From contig NZ_CP113066.1 of assembly GCF_026625845.1 (NCBI RefSeq), positions 930,001-994,000 on the forward strand: DNA of 64,000 nucleotides. Direction: 5' to 3'. The notes beneath the pieces are model-generated. The model worked only from the letters and a program-made list of their open reading frames with translations, searched no databases and was not told where the DNA came from. A program made the position numbers and the translations under genes. Positions 28,189 through 36,092 of this stretch are shown piece after piece. This DNA comes from Agrococcus sp. SL85 (GTDB lineage Bacteria; Actinomycetota; Actinomycetes; Actinomycetales; Microbacteriaceae). Numbering within the stretch: position 1 is the stretch's first letter; every line of letters begins with the position of its first letter.

Positions 28189-28220
28189 GCTGTGGGGGCC
28201 GCGAGAGCGGCCCCCACAGC
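28189..28220 (+). terminator. Intra-operon stem-loop with GAGA loop
   Basis: A 14-bp perfect stem (28189-28202 with 28207-28220) with tetraloop GAGA lies between the binding-protein gene and the first permease gene. Such hairpins commonly stabilise the upstream message or attenuate, giving more binding protein than permease. Confidence 0.75.
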
Positions 28221-28240
28221 GGCATCACGGAGGAGAACGC

Positions 28241-29803
28241 ATGACCACGATGGATCTCATCGGCAAGGTGCTCCAGGCCGTCGTCGGCCTCGCGGCGTTC
28301 GGCGTCGTGCTGGCGCTGCTGCTCTCGTTCCTCGATCGCGAGGATCGGGTGGGCGAGCGGCAGGGCTTCGTCGCCTCGCTGAAGCAGGGGCTGCGGCCCC
28401 GCATCATCATCGCCGCGGCCTTCGTGCTGCTCGCGGTGCTCGCCCGCGTCCTCTACGGCGTCGTGCCGTGGATGACGCAGGCCCTCACCAACTCCCTCAT
28501 CCTCATCGGCATCGCCGGCGTCGTCGGCGTCGTGCTGCAGCTGGTGCTCGACCGCGCGCTCGCGCCGGCCGCGCCTGCGCTGCGCTCCGCCGTCTACCGC
28601 CTGCTCGGTGCCGCGCTCGTCGTCGTGCTCGTGGTGCTCGCCCCCATGGGCGAGAGCGGCGCGATCCCGATGCTCGAGTGGGTGACCCCGGCGCTCGCGC
28701 TCGCGGCGGGCATCGTGGGCTGGCCGCTCGTCGGCGGCCTCGTGCTCACCGCGCTCATCGCCTTCGCGCCCGCCGCGTGGCGCCGCTCCGCGCGGCTCGC
28801 CGCCTGGGTGCTCGCGGCGGTCGCGGTCGTCGTCGTCGCGACCGTCCTGGAGGCCGGGCGCGAGCAGCCGATCGGCGTGTGGCCGTGGGCGTTCGCCGCC
28901 GCCCTCAGCATCGCGGGCATCCTGGGCTTCCTCGCCGACCGCGACGAGGACTCGAAGCCCATGCTCGTGTTCCTCATCCCCTCGGCGCTGCTGCTCACGA
29001 TCGGCCTCGTCTACCCGGCCGTGCGCACCGCGATCCTCGCCTTCACCGACAGGACCGGCACCTTCAACGGCGTCGACAACTTCGTGTGGATGTTCACGCA
29101 GCCCGAGGCGCTCATCACGCTCGCGAACACCGTCGTGTGGGTCGTGCTCGTGCCGCTGCTCTCGACCGCGATCGGCCTCGCCTACGCCGTCTTCATCGAC
29201 AAGAGCCGCGGCGAGCGCGTCTACAAGATGCTCGTGTTCATGCCGATGGCGATCTCGTTCGTCGGCGCGGGCATCATCTGGAAGTTCATGTACGCGTACC
29301 GCGGACCGCAGCAGGACCAGATCGGCCTCATCAACCAGCTGATCGTCCTCTTCGGCGGCGAGCCGCAGCAGATCCTCCAGAACAGCCCGTGGAACACCCT
29401 CGCGCTCATCGTCGTGATGATCTGGATCCAGACCGGCTTCGCCATGACGGTGCTGTCGGCCGCGATCAAGGGCGTCCCGACCGAGCAGATCGAGGCGGCC
29501 TCGCTCGACGGCGCGAACCCGTGGCAGCGCTTCGCGAACGTGACGCTGCCGGGCATCCGCTCGTCGCTCGTCGTCGTCGTGACGACGATCTCGATCGCGA
29601 CGCTCAAGGTCTTCGACATCGTCCGCACGATGACGGCCGGCAACTTCAACACCTCCGTGGTGGCGAACGAGATGTACACCCAGGCGTTCCGCTCGGGCGA
29701 GCCCGGACGGGGCGCGGCGCTCGCGCTCGTGCTCTTCCTGCTCGTGCTGCCGATCGTCGTCTACAACATCCGCGTCCTCAACCAGCAGAAGGCGATCCGA
29801 TGA
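28241..29803 (+). CDS. Sugar ABC transporter permease (MalF type) with long N-terminal region
   Basis: A 520-residue permease. The C-terminal about 290 residues form the MetI-like fold with the EAA loop EQIEAASLDGANPWQRFANVTLPGI, the contact site for the ATPase. The first about 225 residues add roughly six extra membrane segments, more than the usual single extra helix of actinobacterial MalF-like proteins; this layout is known from alpha-glucoside (AglF-like) permeases. ATG follows GGAGGAGA. It pairs with the overlapping downstream permease. Confidence 0.88.
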   Translation: MTTMDLIGKVLQAVVGLAAFGVVLALLLSFLDREDRVGERQGFVASLKQGLRPRIIIAAAFVLLAVLARVLYGVVPWMTQALTNSLILIGIAGVVGVVLQLVLDRALAPAAPALRSAVYRLLGAALVVVLVVLAPMGESGAIPMLEWVTPALALAAGIVGWPLVGGLVLTALIAFAPAAWRRSARLAAWVLAAVAVVVVATVLEAGREQPIGVWPWAFAAALSIAGILGFLADRDEDSKPMLVFLIPSALLLTIGLVYPAVRTAILAFTDRTGTFNGVDNFVWMFTQPEALITLANTVVWVVLVPLLSTAIGLAYAVFIDKSRGERVYKMLVFMPMAISFVGAGIIWKFMYAYRGPQQDQIGLINQLIVLFGGEPQQILQNSPWNTLALIVVMIWIQTGFAMTVLSAAIKGVPTEQIEAASLDGANPWQRFANVTLPGIRSSLVVVVTTISIATLKVFDIVRTMTAGNFNTSVVANEMYTQAFRSGEPGRGAALALVLFLLVLPIVVYNIRVLNQQKAIR

Positions 29804-30774
29804 CCAGCGCAGCGATCACCCCCGACCCCGAGATCACCCGGGCCTCTGCCGATCGAGCGCTCGGCGCGAAGGCCGATCGCGTGAAGCGCCGCCTCACGAG
29901 CCCGTGGGCGACGATCGCCGCGATCGTCATCGCGGTGCTGTGGACGATCCCCACCTTCGGCCTGCTCCTGTCGTCGTTCCGCCCGGCGGACCAGATCGGC
30001 ACGAGCGGCTGGTGGACCTTCTTCAGCGACCCGCAGCTCACGCTCGCGAACTACGGCGACGTGCTGTTCTCGGGTTCCGCGAGCTCGCCGCAGCTCGGCG
30101 AGTACTTCGTGAACTCGCTGCTCATCGCGATCCCGGGCACGCTGCTGCCGCTCGTGCTCGCCTCGCTCGCGGCGTACGCCTTCGCGTGGGTCAAGTTCAA
30201 GGGCTCGTCGACGCTGTTCGTGGTCGTCTTCGCGCTGCAGATCGTGCCGCTCCAGATGGCGCTCATCCCGCTGCTCCAGCTGTTCGTCACCTTCCTGCAG
30301 CCGTTCCAGGACGCGCTGCACGAGGCGGTGCCCTTCATCTCCGAGCGGCAGTACCTGCCGGTGTGGATCGCGCACACGATCTTCGCCCTGCCGCTGGCGA
30401 TCTTCCTGCTCCACAACTTCATCTCGGAGATCCCGGGCGAGGTGATCGAGGCGGCGCGCGTCGACGGCGCGGGCCACGGCCAGATCTTCTTCCGGATCGT
30501 GCTGCCGCTGGCGATGCCGGCGATCGCGTCGTTCGCGATCTTCCAGTTCCTGTGGGTGTGGAACGACCTGCTCGTGGCCCTCGTGTTCTCCTCCGGCACA
30601 CCGGACACGGCGCCGCTCACACAGCGATTGGCCGAGCTCGCGGGCTCCCGCGGCGAGAACTGGGAACGCCTGACGGCAGGCGCCTTCGTCTCGCTCGTGG
30701 TGCCGCTGCTCGTGTTCTTCGGCCTCCAGCGGTTCTTCGTGCGCGGCCTGCTCGCGGGCTCCGCGAAGGGCTAG
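29800..30774 (+). CDS. Sugar ABC transporter permease (MalG type)
   Basis: A 324-residue inner-membrane permease: six membrane segments and the EAA loop EIPGEVIEAARVDGAGHGQIFFRIVLPLA. ATG at 29800 overlaps the upstream stop (ATGA), so the two permeases are made in equal amounts. The reading frame ends just before a very strong hairpin, closing the operon. Confidence 0.9.
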   Translation: MTSAAITPDPEITRASADRALGAKADRVKRRLTSPWATIAAIVIAVLWTIPTFGLLLSSFRPADQIGTSGWWTFFSDPQLTLANYGDVLFSGSASSPQLGEYFVNSLLIAIPGTLLPLVLASLAAYAFAWVKFKGSSTLFVVVFALQIVPLQMALIPLLQLFVTFLQPFQDALHEAVPFISERQYLPVWIAHTIFALPLAIFLLHNFISEIPGEVIEAARVDGAGHGQIFFRIVLPLAMPAIASFAIFQFLWVWNDLLVALVFSSGTPDTAPLTQRLAELAGSRGENWERLTAGAFVSLVVPLLVFFGLQRFFVRGLLAGSAKG

Positions 30775-30792
30775 GCCGCCGAGCGCTGCTCG

Positions 30793-30836
30793 ACGCGGAT
30801 GCGGGGTGCCGGGAGACCGGCACCCCGCATCCGCGT
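30793..30836 (+). terminator. 20-bp perfect stem terminator
   Basis: Arms 30793-30812 and 30817-30836 are fully complementary with loop GAGA, starting 19 bases after the last stop of the sugar operon. There is no T-run but very high stability. Confidence 0.85.
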
Positions 30837-31076
30837 GAGCGGCCTCGGGCGCGAGACGGGCCTCGTGACGCGAGTGCCCTGCGGCCGCGCGCGCCTCGAC
30901 CAGCGCGGTCGGGGAGCGGCCTCCGGCGCCGCCAGCGCGCATCCGGGCCGGCGAGCGGTCGCTCGCGGCGTCGTCGGTCGTCGAGCGGTCGCGTGCGGCG
31001 GCTCGGGTCGCGTCCCGCCGACCACCTGCGACCGCTCGGCGTGGGCCGCTGGCGGGAGCGACCGCTCGGCGCGGGC
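30837..31076. other. Gene-free GC-rich repeat region D
   Basis: No open gene with coding character. It contains GGCCTCGTGACGCGAGTGCC near 30858, and clustered GAGCGGTCGC / GCGACCGCTC words in both orientations (30950-31070). These are relatives of the intergenic repeats at 11596, 32903 and 54211. Confidence 0.5.
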
Positions 31077-31282
31077 TCAGGCCTCGCGGACGCGGCCGTC
31101 GTGCTGCTCGAGCATGTGATCGGCGCGCTGCACGAGCAGCGGGTCGTGCGTGGCGACGACGGCCGCGATGCCGCGCGTGCCGACGAGGTCGACGATGACG
31201 TCCATGATCGTCGCGGCGGTGCGCGAGTCGAGCGGGCCGGTGGGCTCGTCGGCGAGCAGCCTCGGCGCGGGCTGGACGGGCC
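31077..31282 (-). pseudogene. 5'-truncated ABC transporter ATPase remnant
   Basis: Only the C-terminal part of a MacB/LolD-type ATPase remains: Walker B PRLLADEPTGPLDS, then TIMDVIVDLVGTRGIAAVVATHD (H-loop) to the stop at 31077. The Walker A and LSGGQ parts are missing; the sequence upstream of the breakpoint near 31275-31282 is the end of the PLDc_N gene. It is a decayed relic next to a repeat region, not a functional protein. Confidence 0.75.
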
Positions 31283-31519
31283 TCAGCGCACCGGCTCGCC
31301 CATCATGCGTCGGCCGACGACGAACCACGCGAGCGGGCCGAGCACGGGCACGAGGAGCACGAGCGCGATCCACACGAGCGAGACCGCGAGCGGCGTCGAG
31401 CGCGCGCGGCGCGAGATGCCGACGAACGCGGCGACGCCGAGCCCGACGACCGCCACGAACGCGAACGCCCAGATGACGTCGTAGGAGGCGGGCAGGAGGG
31501 GGTTCGCTGCGGTCGGCAT
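31283..31519 (-). CDS. PLDc_N domain small membrane protein
   Basis: A 78-residue protein with two membrane helices (about 12-35 and 45-66) and the PLDc_N pattern RSTPLAVSLVWIALVLLVPVLGPLAWFVVGRRM. These small proteins resemble the N-terminal helices of cardiolipin synthases but lack the catalytic HKD domains; function unknown. TAGCGT lies seven bases before the ATG, so the message is essentially leaderless. It diverges from nhaA. Confidence 0.8.
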   Translation of the reverse strand: MPTAANPLLPASYDVIWAFAFVAVVGLGVAAFVGISRRARSTPLAVSLVWIALVLLVPVLGPLAWFVVGRRMMGEPVR

Positions 31520-31568
31520 GCCCCGCACGCTACCGGCATCGCCCGGGATCGTCGCAGGGCGTCCGCGG

Positions 31569-31648
31569 TAGGATGGGCCATGGTGTGCCGGGAAGCCTGG
31601 TCGGCGTCGCCGGGCAGCTCGCCCGGCGGGTGACGAGAGGAGTTCCCC
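31569..31648 (+). promoter_or_regulatory. nhaA promoter and structured leader (nhaA-I/Li+ riboswitch-like)
   Basis: TAGGAT (31569-31574) is a likely -10. The leader begins near GGTGTGCCGGGAAGCCTGG (31582-31600), with GCCG/CGGC pairing, followed by a 7-bp hairpin GCCGGGC-AGCTC-GCCCGGC (31608-31626) and the AGAGGAG ribosome site (31635-31641). Sequence and position recall the nhaA-I motif, reported to sense Li+ (or Na+). I rely on memory of the motif; no covariance search was run. Confidence 0.55.
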
Positions 31649-32902
31649 GTGGAGCACACCCCCGCCGCCGGACGCCGCGCGCGCATGGCGCAGGCCCTGA
31701 GGCTCGAGACCACGAGCGGCGCCCTGCTGCTCGCCGCCGCCGCGATCGCGCTCATCTGGGCCAACTCGCCGTGGCGCGAGTCCTATGCCGACCTCATGGC
31801 CCTCCGCATCGGGCCCGAGGCGCTGCACCTCGACCTCAGCGTCGCCGCATGGGCCGCCGACGGCCTGCTCGCGGTCTTCTTCTTCGTCGTCGGCGTCGAG
31901 CTCAAGCACGAGATCGTCGCGGGCAGCCTCCGCAACCCCCGCCAGGCCGCGGTGCCCGTGCTCGCGGCGATCGGCGGCATGGCGCTGCCGGCGCTCGTGT
32001 ACGTCGGCGTCGTGCTCGTCGGGAACGACCCGGAGGCCCTCAGCGGCTGGGCGATCCCCGCCGCCACCGACATCGCCTTCGCGCTCGCGGTGCTCGCGAT
32101 CTTCGGCCGCGGCCTGCCGATCGGCCTGCGCACCTTCCTGCTGACGCTCGCGGTCGTCGACGACCTCCTGGCGATCATCGTCATCGCCGTCTTCTACACC
32201 TCGGGCGTCGCGATCCTCGCGCTCCTCGGCGCCCTGCTCGCCGTCGCCGCCTTCGCGGTCGTCGTGCGCACCCGCTGGGCGCGCTGGTGGCTGCTCATCC
32301 CCATCGCGCTGGTCGCCTGGTGGCTCATGCACGAGTCGGGCGTGCACGCGACGATCGCGGGCGTGCTGCTGGGCGCCGTGGTGCCGGCGAAGGCGATCCA
32401 CGGCGAGGCCGAGCCGCGCACGCACGCCTACGAGGCGGCGGTGCGGCCCTGGTCGACCGCGATCGCGCTGCCGGTCTTCGCGCTGTGCTCGGCCGGCGTC
32501 TCGGTCGCCGACGGCGGCGGCTTCGCCGAGCTCGCGGCGCAGCCGGTGCTGCTCGCGGTCGCGGGCGGCCTCGTCGTGGGCAAGCTGCTGGGCGTGCTCG
32601 GCGTCACGGCGCTCGTGACGCGCCTGACGCCGCTGCGCCTGCCCGACGGCATCGGCATCCGCGACCTCGTGCCGGTCGCGCTGCTCACGGGCATCGGCTT
32701 CACGGTCTCGCTGCTCATCGCCGAGCTCTCGTTCGACGACGCGGGCCGCACCGACGCCGCGAAGCTCGCGGTGCTCATCGGCTCGGGCGTCGCGGCGGTG
32801 CTCGCCGCGCCGCTGCTGCGCTGGGACGCGAAGCGGCAGCGATCGGCCGACGAGAACGAGGACGGCGTCGCCGACGCGCCGCAGGAGCGCATCGGGGGAT
32901 AG
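31649..32902 (+). CDS. nhaA: Na+/H+ antiporter NhaA
   Basis: A 417-residue, 12-segment antiporter exporting Na+ or Li+ for H+, important for pH and salt tolerance. Visible: FFFVVGVELKHEIVAGSL, the unwound helix IV region PAATDIAFALAVLA and the cation-binding Asp pair LTLAVVDDLLAIIVIA, plus the conserved Lys region GIRDLVPVALLTGIGFTVSLLIAEL. A GTG start at 31649 lies seven bases after AGAGGAG. The acidic C-terminal tail is short. The structured leader suggests ion-dependent control. Confidence 0.95.
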   Translation: MEHTPAAGRRARMAQALRLETTSGALLLAAAAIALIWANSPWRESYADLMALRIGPEALHLDLSVAAWAADGLLAVFFFVVGVELKHEIVAGSLRNPRQAAVPVLAAIGGMALPALVYVGVVLVGNDPEALSGWAIPAATDIAFALAVLAIFGRGLPIGLRTFLLTLAVVDDLLAIIVIAVFYTSGVAILALLGALLAVAAFAVVVRTRWARWWLLIPIALVAWWLMHESGVHATIAGVLLGAVVPAKAIHGEAEPRTHAYEAAVRPWSTAIALPVFALCSAGVSVADGGGFAELAAQPVLLAVAGGLVVGKLLGVLGVTALVTRLTPLRLPDGIGIRDLVPVALLTGIGFTVSLLIAELSFDDAGRTDAAKLAVLIGSGVAAVLAAPLLRWDAKRQRSADENEDGVADAPQERIGG

Positions 32903-33060
32903 CGGGCCTCGTGACGGCAGCGGCTGCGCCGCGGCCTCCTCGGCCGACGGGGTGATGGCAGCGGCTGCGCCGCGGCCTCCTCGGCCGGCGGAACGGGCGC
33001 CGCGCAGCCCGGCCCGCCGGCCGAGGAGCGCGCCGCGCAGCCGCTCGGGTCACGAGACCC
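32903..33060. repeat. Intergenic repeat cluster B
   Basis: A 31-base unit beginning GGCAGCGGCTGCGCC occurs identically at 32916-32946 and 32957-32987. Then come inverted relatives (GGCCGAGGAGCGCGCC) closing with GTCACGAGACCC at 33049-33060. It is bounded by CCTCGTGACGG and its inverse, like clusters A and C. Confidence 0.8.
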
Positions 33061-33073
33061 GGACGCGCCGCTC

Positions 33074-34945
33074 CTACCGGGCAGTGAGCGCGGCGTGCAC
33101 GGGCACGACGGCCGCCGCGCTCCAGGCCTGCGGCCTGCAGGAGGCGGGGTAGGCGACGGGCGTCGCCGCCTCCTCGGTCGAGAAGCCGGCGAAGAGCTCG
33201 GGCAGGCGCCCGTCGAAGGCGTCGGCCGTGCGCACGAGCTGCGCGGCGAGCGCCCTCGCCTCGTCGACGAGGCCCGCGCGCAGCATCCCCTCGATCACGA
33301 CGCCCGTGTCGTGCGGCCACACCGAGCCGCAGTGGTACGACAGCGGCCAGTACCCGCCCTGGTCGTCCGCCATCGTGCGCAGGCCCCAGCCGGAGGCGAA
33401 GGCGGGCGCGACGAGGAGGGCCGCGACCGCCGCCTCCTCGTCGGGCGTCAGCAGCGTCGTGCCGAGCAGCTGCCCCATGTTCGAGGTCTTGGCGTCGACA
33501 GGCTCGCCCGCACCGTCCAGCGCGATCGCGGGGTAGCGCTCGCCCCCGCGCTCCACCCAGAAGGCCTCGCGGAAGCGCTCGCGCATGGCCTGCGCCCACG
33601 CGCGCCACTCGCCGCCGTCGGCGCCGAGCGCCTCGAGCAGCGCGGCGCCGCCCTCGGCGGCCAGGCACGCCTGCGCCTGCACCTCGCAGAGCGCGATGGG
33701 CCCCTCGGCGATGCGGCCGTCGCGGTAGCGGATGGAGTCGCCGGAGTCCTTCCAGCCCTGGTTCGCGAGCCCGGTGCCGGTCTCGTCGACGTACTTGAGG
33801 AAGCCGGAGCCGTCGGGGCTGCCGTGGTCGCGCAGCCACGCGAGCGCCGCCTCGAGCGCGGGCCGCAGCTCGGCAACGACCTCGAGCGGCAGGCCGGCGC
33901 GCCACGCGTCGTGCAGCAGCGAGATCCACAGCGGCGTCGCGTCGACGGTGCCGTAGTAGACGGGCGGCAGCACGATGCCCTCGCCGGGCATCGTGAACGT
34001 CGCCTGCCGCACCTCGTGCAGGATCTTGCCGGGCTGCTCGGCGGTCGCGGGGTCGACGGCGACGCCCTGGCGCGCGGCCAGCGTGCGCAGGGTGCCCTCG
34101 GCGAGCTCGAGCGAGAGCGGCAGCAGCAGGCGCGCGGCGATGATCGAGTCGCGGCCGAAGAGGGTCATGAACCACGGCGCGCCCGCCGCGGCGAAGGGAC
34201 CCTGGCCCGCGTCGAGCAGCAGGGCCCGGAGGTCGTCGGCGGCGCGCGCGGCCCAGCGGTCGAGCGAGGCGTCGCCCGAGGGCGGGAGGTCGTCGATGCG
34301 GCGGGAGGATGCCGGGCCGACGACGATGGTCGGGTCGTCGATCGCGAGCTCGAGCGCGACCTCGGCGGCGCCGCCCGGCGGCACCTCGAGGCGCCAGCGC
34401 GCGACGACGGCGTCGCCCTCGCGGCCCGTGGTGGCGCCGGCAGCGGCGATCGACACGGAGCGCGTGCCGTCGCCGGCCCGGAGGCCCTCCCACGCGAGGT
34501 CGACGGGCGCGGGCACGCCCGACTTCACGCTCGAGAGCTCGGCGACCGAGACCTCGATGCGCAGCTCGACCTCCGCGACGACGGGCTCGTCGAGCCCGTT
34601 CGCGATCGCGACGTGCTCGGCGAGCGCGCCGGGCGCGACGCGGCGGACGCGCTCGACGAGCACGCGAGGGTCGGGCGTCTCGTCGTCGATCGCGCGGGCG
34701 ACGCCGTGGAAGGCGGCGCTCGTCGCGTCGCGCGCGGTGCCCGTGGCCTCCACCGGCTCGCCCGCCACCCGCAGCTCGAGCGCGCGCACGTAGCGCCAGT
34801 CGCCGTGGAAGACGCCGTGGATGGGGGAGCCTCCCAGGTCGCCGGACGGGCTCGACCAAGCCTGCGTCGGGGCCTCGAGCACGACGAGCGCGTCGTTCAG
34901 CAGCGGCTGGCGGCCGCGGGGGGTCTGGGGAGCCTCGTCGCTCAT
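33074..34945 (-). CDS. Glycogen-debranching-type protein (GDE_N_bis plus MGH1-like domain)
   Basis: A 623-residue cytosolic protein. The N-terminal beta-rich domain (VLEAPTQAWSSPSGDL, GVFHGDWRYVRALELRV) is the bacterial glycogen-debranching N-terminal domain. The C-terminal (alpha/alpha)6 domain has MTLFGRDSIIAARLLLP, GQGPFAAAG and WPLSYHCGSVWPHDTGVV. The family acts on alpha-1,6 or other glucoside linkages; exact specificity unknown. ATG at 34945 follows GGAAGG. It diverges from the lacI/ABC operon across one operator, so enzyme and importer are likely co-induced. Confidence 0.85.
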   Translation of the reverse strand: MSDEAPQTPRGRQPLLNDALVVLEAPTQAWSSPSGDLGGSPIHGVFHGDWRYVRALELRVAGEPVEATGTARDATSAAFHGVARAIDDETPDPRVLVERVRRVAPGALAEHVAIANGLDEPVVAEVELRIEVSVAELSSVKSGVPAPVDLAWEGLRAGDGTRSVSIAAAGATTGREGDAVVARWRLEVPPGGAAEVALELAIDDPTIVVGPASSRRIDDLPPSGDASLDRWAARAADDLRALLLDAGQGPFAAAGAPWFMTLFGRDSIIAARLLLPLSLELAEGTLRTLAARQGVAVDPATAEQPGKILHEVRQATFTMPGEGIVLPPVYYGTVDATPLWISLLHDAWRAGLPLEVVAELRPALEAALAWLRDHGSPDGSGFLKYVDETGTGLANQGWKDSGDSIRYRDGRIAEGPIALCEVQAQACLAAEGGAALLEALGADGGEWRAWAQAMRERFREAFWVERGGERYPAIALDGAGEPVDAKTSNMGQLLGTTLLTPDEEAAVAALLVAPAFASGWGLRTMADDQGGYWPLSYHCGSVWPHDTGVVIEGMLRAGLVDEARALAAQLVRTADAFDGRLPELFAGFSTEEAATPVAYPASCRPQAWSAAAVVPVHAALTAR

Positions 34946-34979
34946 GATGGCCTTCCGGCAGGGTTCACATCGGGCGAGG

Positions 34980-35011
34980 CATACGCTACCGTCAGTTTTG
35001 GAACGATCCAA
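34980..35011 (-). promoter_or_regulatory. LacI operator on the divergent debranching/ABC region
   Basis: TTGGAACGATCCAA (34998-35011) is a near-perfect palindrome. On the minus strand its TTGGAT half is a -35 spaced 17 bases from TAGCGT, so the operator covers the -35 of the debranching gene and lies upstream of the lacI gene. Confidence 0.75.
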
Positions 35012-35058
35012 GACCGGCGCCGAGCGCGTCGGTCGGCACGAGGGAGTGAGGCCGGGAG

Positions 35059-36078
35059 ATGGTCGCGAGCACGAGGCTCTCCGATGTCGCCGCGCACGCC
35101 GGCGTCTCGGTGCAGACGGTCTCGAACGCCCTCAACAACCCCGACCTCCTGAAGCCCGCGACGCTGCAGCGGGTGCTCGCATCGGTCGACGCCCTCGGCT
35201 ACGCGCCCAACATCCAGGCGAAGCGGCTGCGGCAGCGCACCGTCTCGACGATCGGCCTGCGCATCGAGCCCGTGACCGACAACATCGCCTCGGGCCTCCT
35301 CGACCGCTTCCTCCACGAGCTCACGGCCCGCGCCGACGAGCTCGGGCGCCACGTGCTGCTCTTCACCGCCGCGAGCGACGAGGAGGAGGTGCAGAAGATC
35401 CGCCGCCTGCAGTCCGAGCGCGCGGCCGACCAGTTCGTGCTCTCCGGCACGCACCCGGGCGACGGCCGCGTCGACGCGCTGCTGGCCGCGGGCCTGCCCT
35501 TCGTCGCCTTCGGCCGGCCCTGGGACGCGAGCCCCGAGCACGCTTGGGTCGACGTCGACGGCGCCGAGGGCACGCGGCAGGCGACCCGGGCGCTGCTCGA
35601 GGCCGGGCACCGCCGGATCGGCTTCGTCGGCTGGCCCGCGGGCTCCGGCTCGGGCGACGACCGGCGCTCGGGCTGGGCGGGCGCGATGCGCGAGGCCCTC
35701 GGCCTCGACGAGGCCGCGCTCGAGCGCCTCACCGCCCGCAGCGTCGACCGCGTCGGCGAGGCCGTCGGCGTCGCGGCGCCGCTGCTGCCGCACGTCGACG
35801 CGCTCGTGTGCGCCTCCGACTCCCTCGCCGCCGGCGCCATCGCCGCGGCGGCGGCGAGCGGCGCGCGGCTGCCCGTCGTCGGCTTCGACAACACCTCGCT
35901 CTCGGCGGGCCTCGGCTTCCCGAGCGTCGACCAGAGCCTCGACCAGGTCGCGTCCGCGGTGCTCGCCGCGTTCGACGACCCCGCGTCGACCACCCTCGTG
36001 CGGCCGCGCCTCGTGCGCCGCGACGACACGCGGTGGGGGATCGCCCCCGCCGCCGAGCGGGGCACGACCCCATCCTGA
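35059..36078 (+). CDS. LacI family transcriptional regulator
   Basis: A 339-residue repressor: HTH TRLSDVAAHAGVSVQTVSNALN with the hinge YAPNIQAKRLRQRT, then the periplasmic-binding-like sensor (STIGLRIEPVTDNIASG; CASDSLAAGAI; VVGFDNTSLSAGLGFPSVDQ). It heads the operon with the binding protein and two permeases that follow in the same direction (15 bases to the next start) and faces the divergent debranching gene. It probably binds TTGGAACGATCCAA at 34998-35011. Confidence 0.9.
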   Translation: MVASTRLSDVAAHAGVSVQTVSNALNNPDLLKPATLQRVLASVDALGYAPNIQAKRLRQRTVSTIGLRIEPVTDNIASGLLDRFLHELTARADELGRHVLLFTAASDEEEVQKIRRLQSERAADQFVLSGTHPGDGRVDALLAAGLPFVAFGRPWDASPEHAWVDVDGAEGTRQATRALLEAGHRRIGFVGWPAGSGSGDDRRSGWAGAMREALGLDEAALERLTARSVDRVGEAVGVAAPLLPHVDALVCASDSLAAGAIAAAAASGARLPVVGFDNTSLSAGLGFPSVDQSLDQVASAVLAAFDDPASTTLVRPRLVRRDDTRWGIAPAAERGTTPS

Positions 36079-36092
36079 AAGGAAGCAGCACC

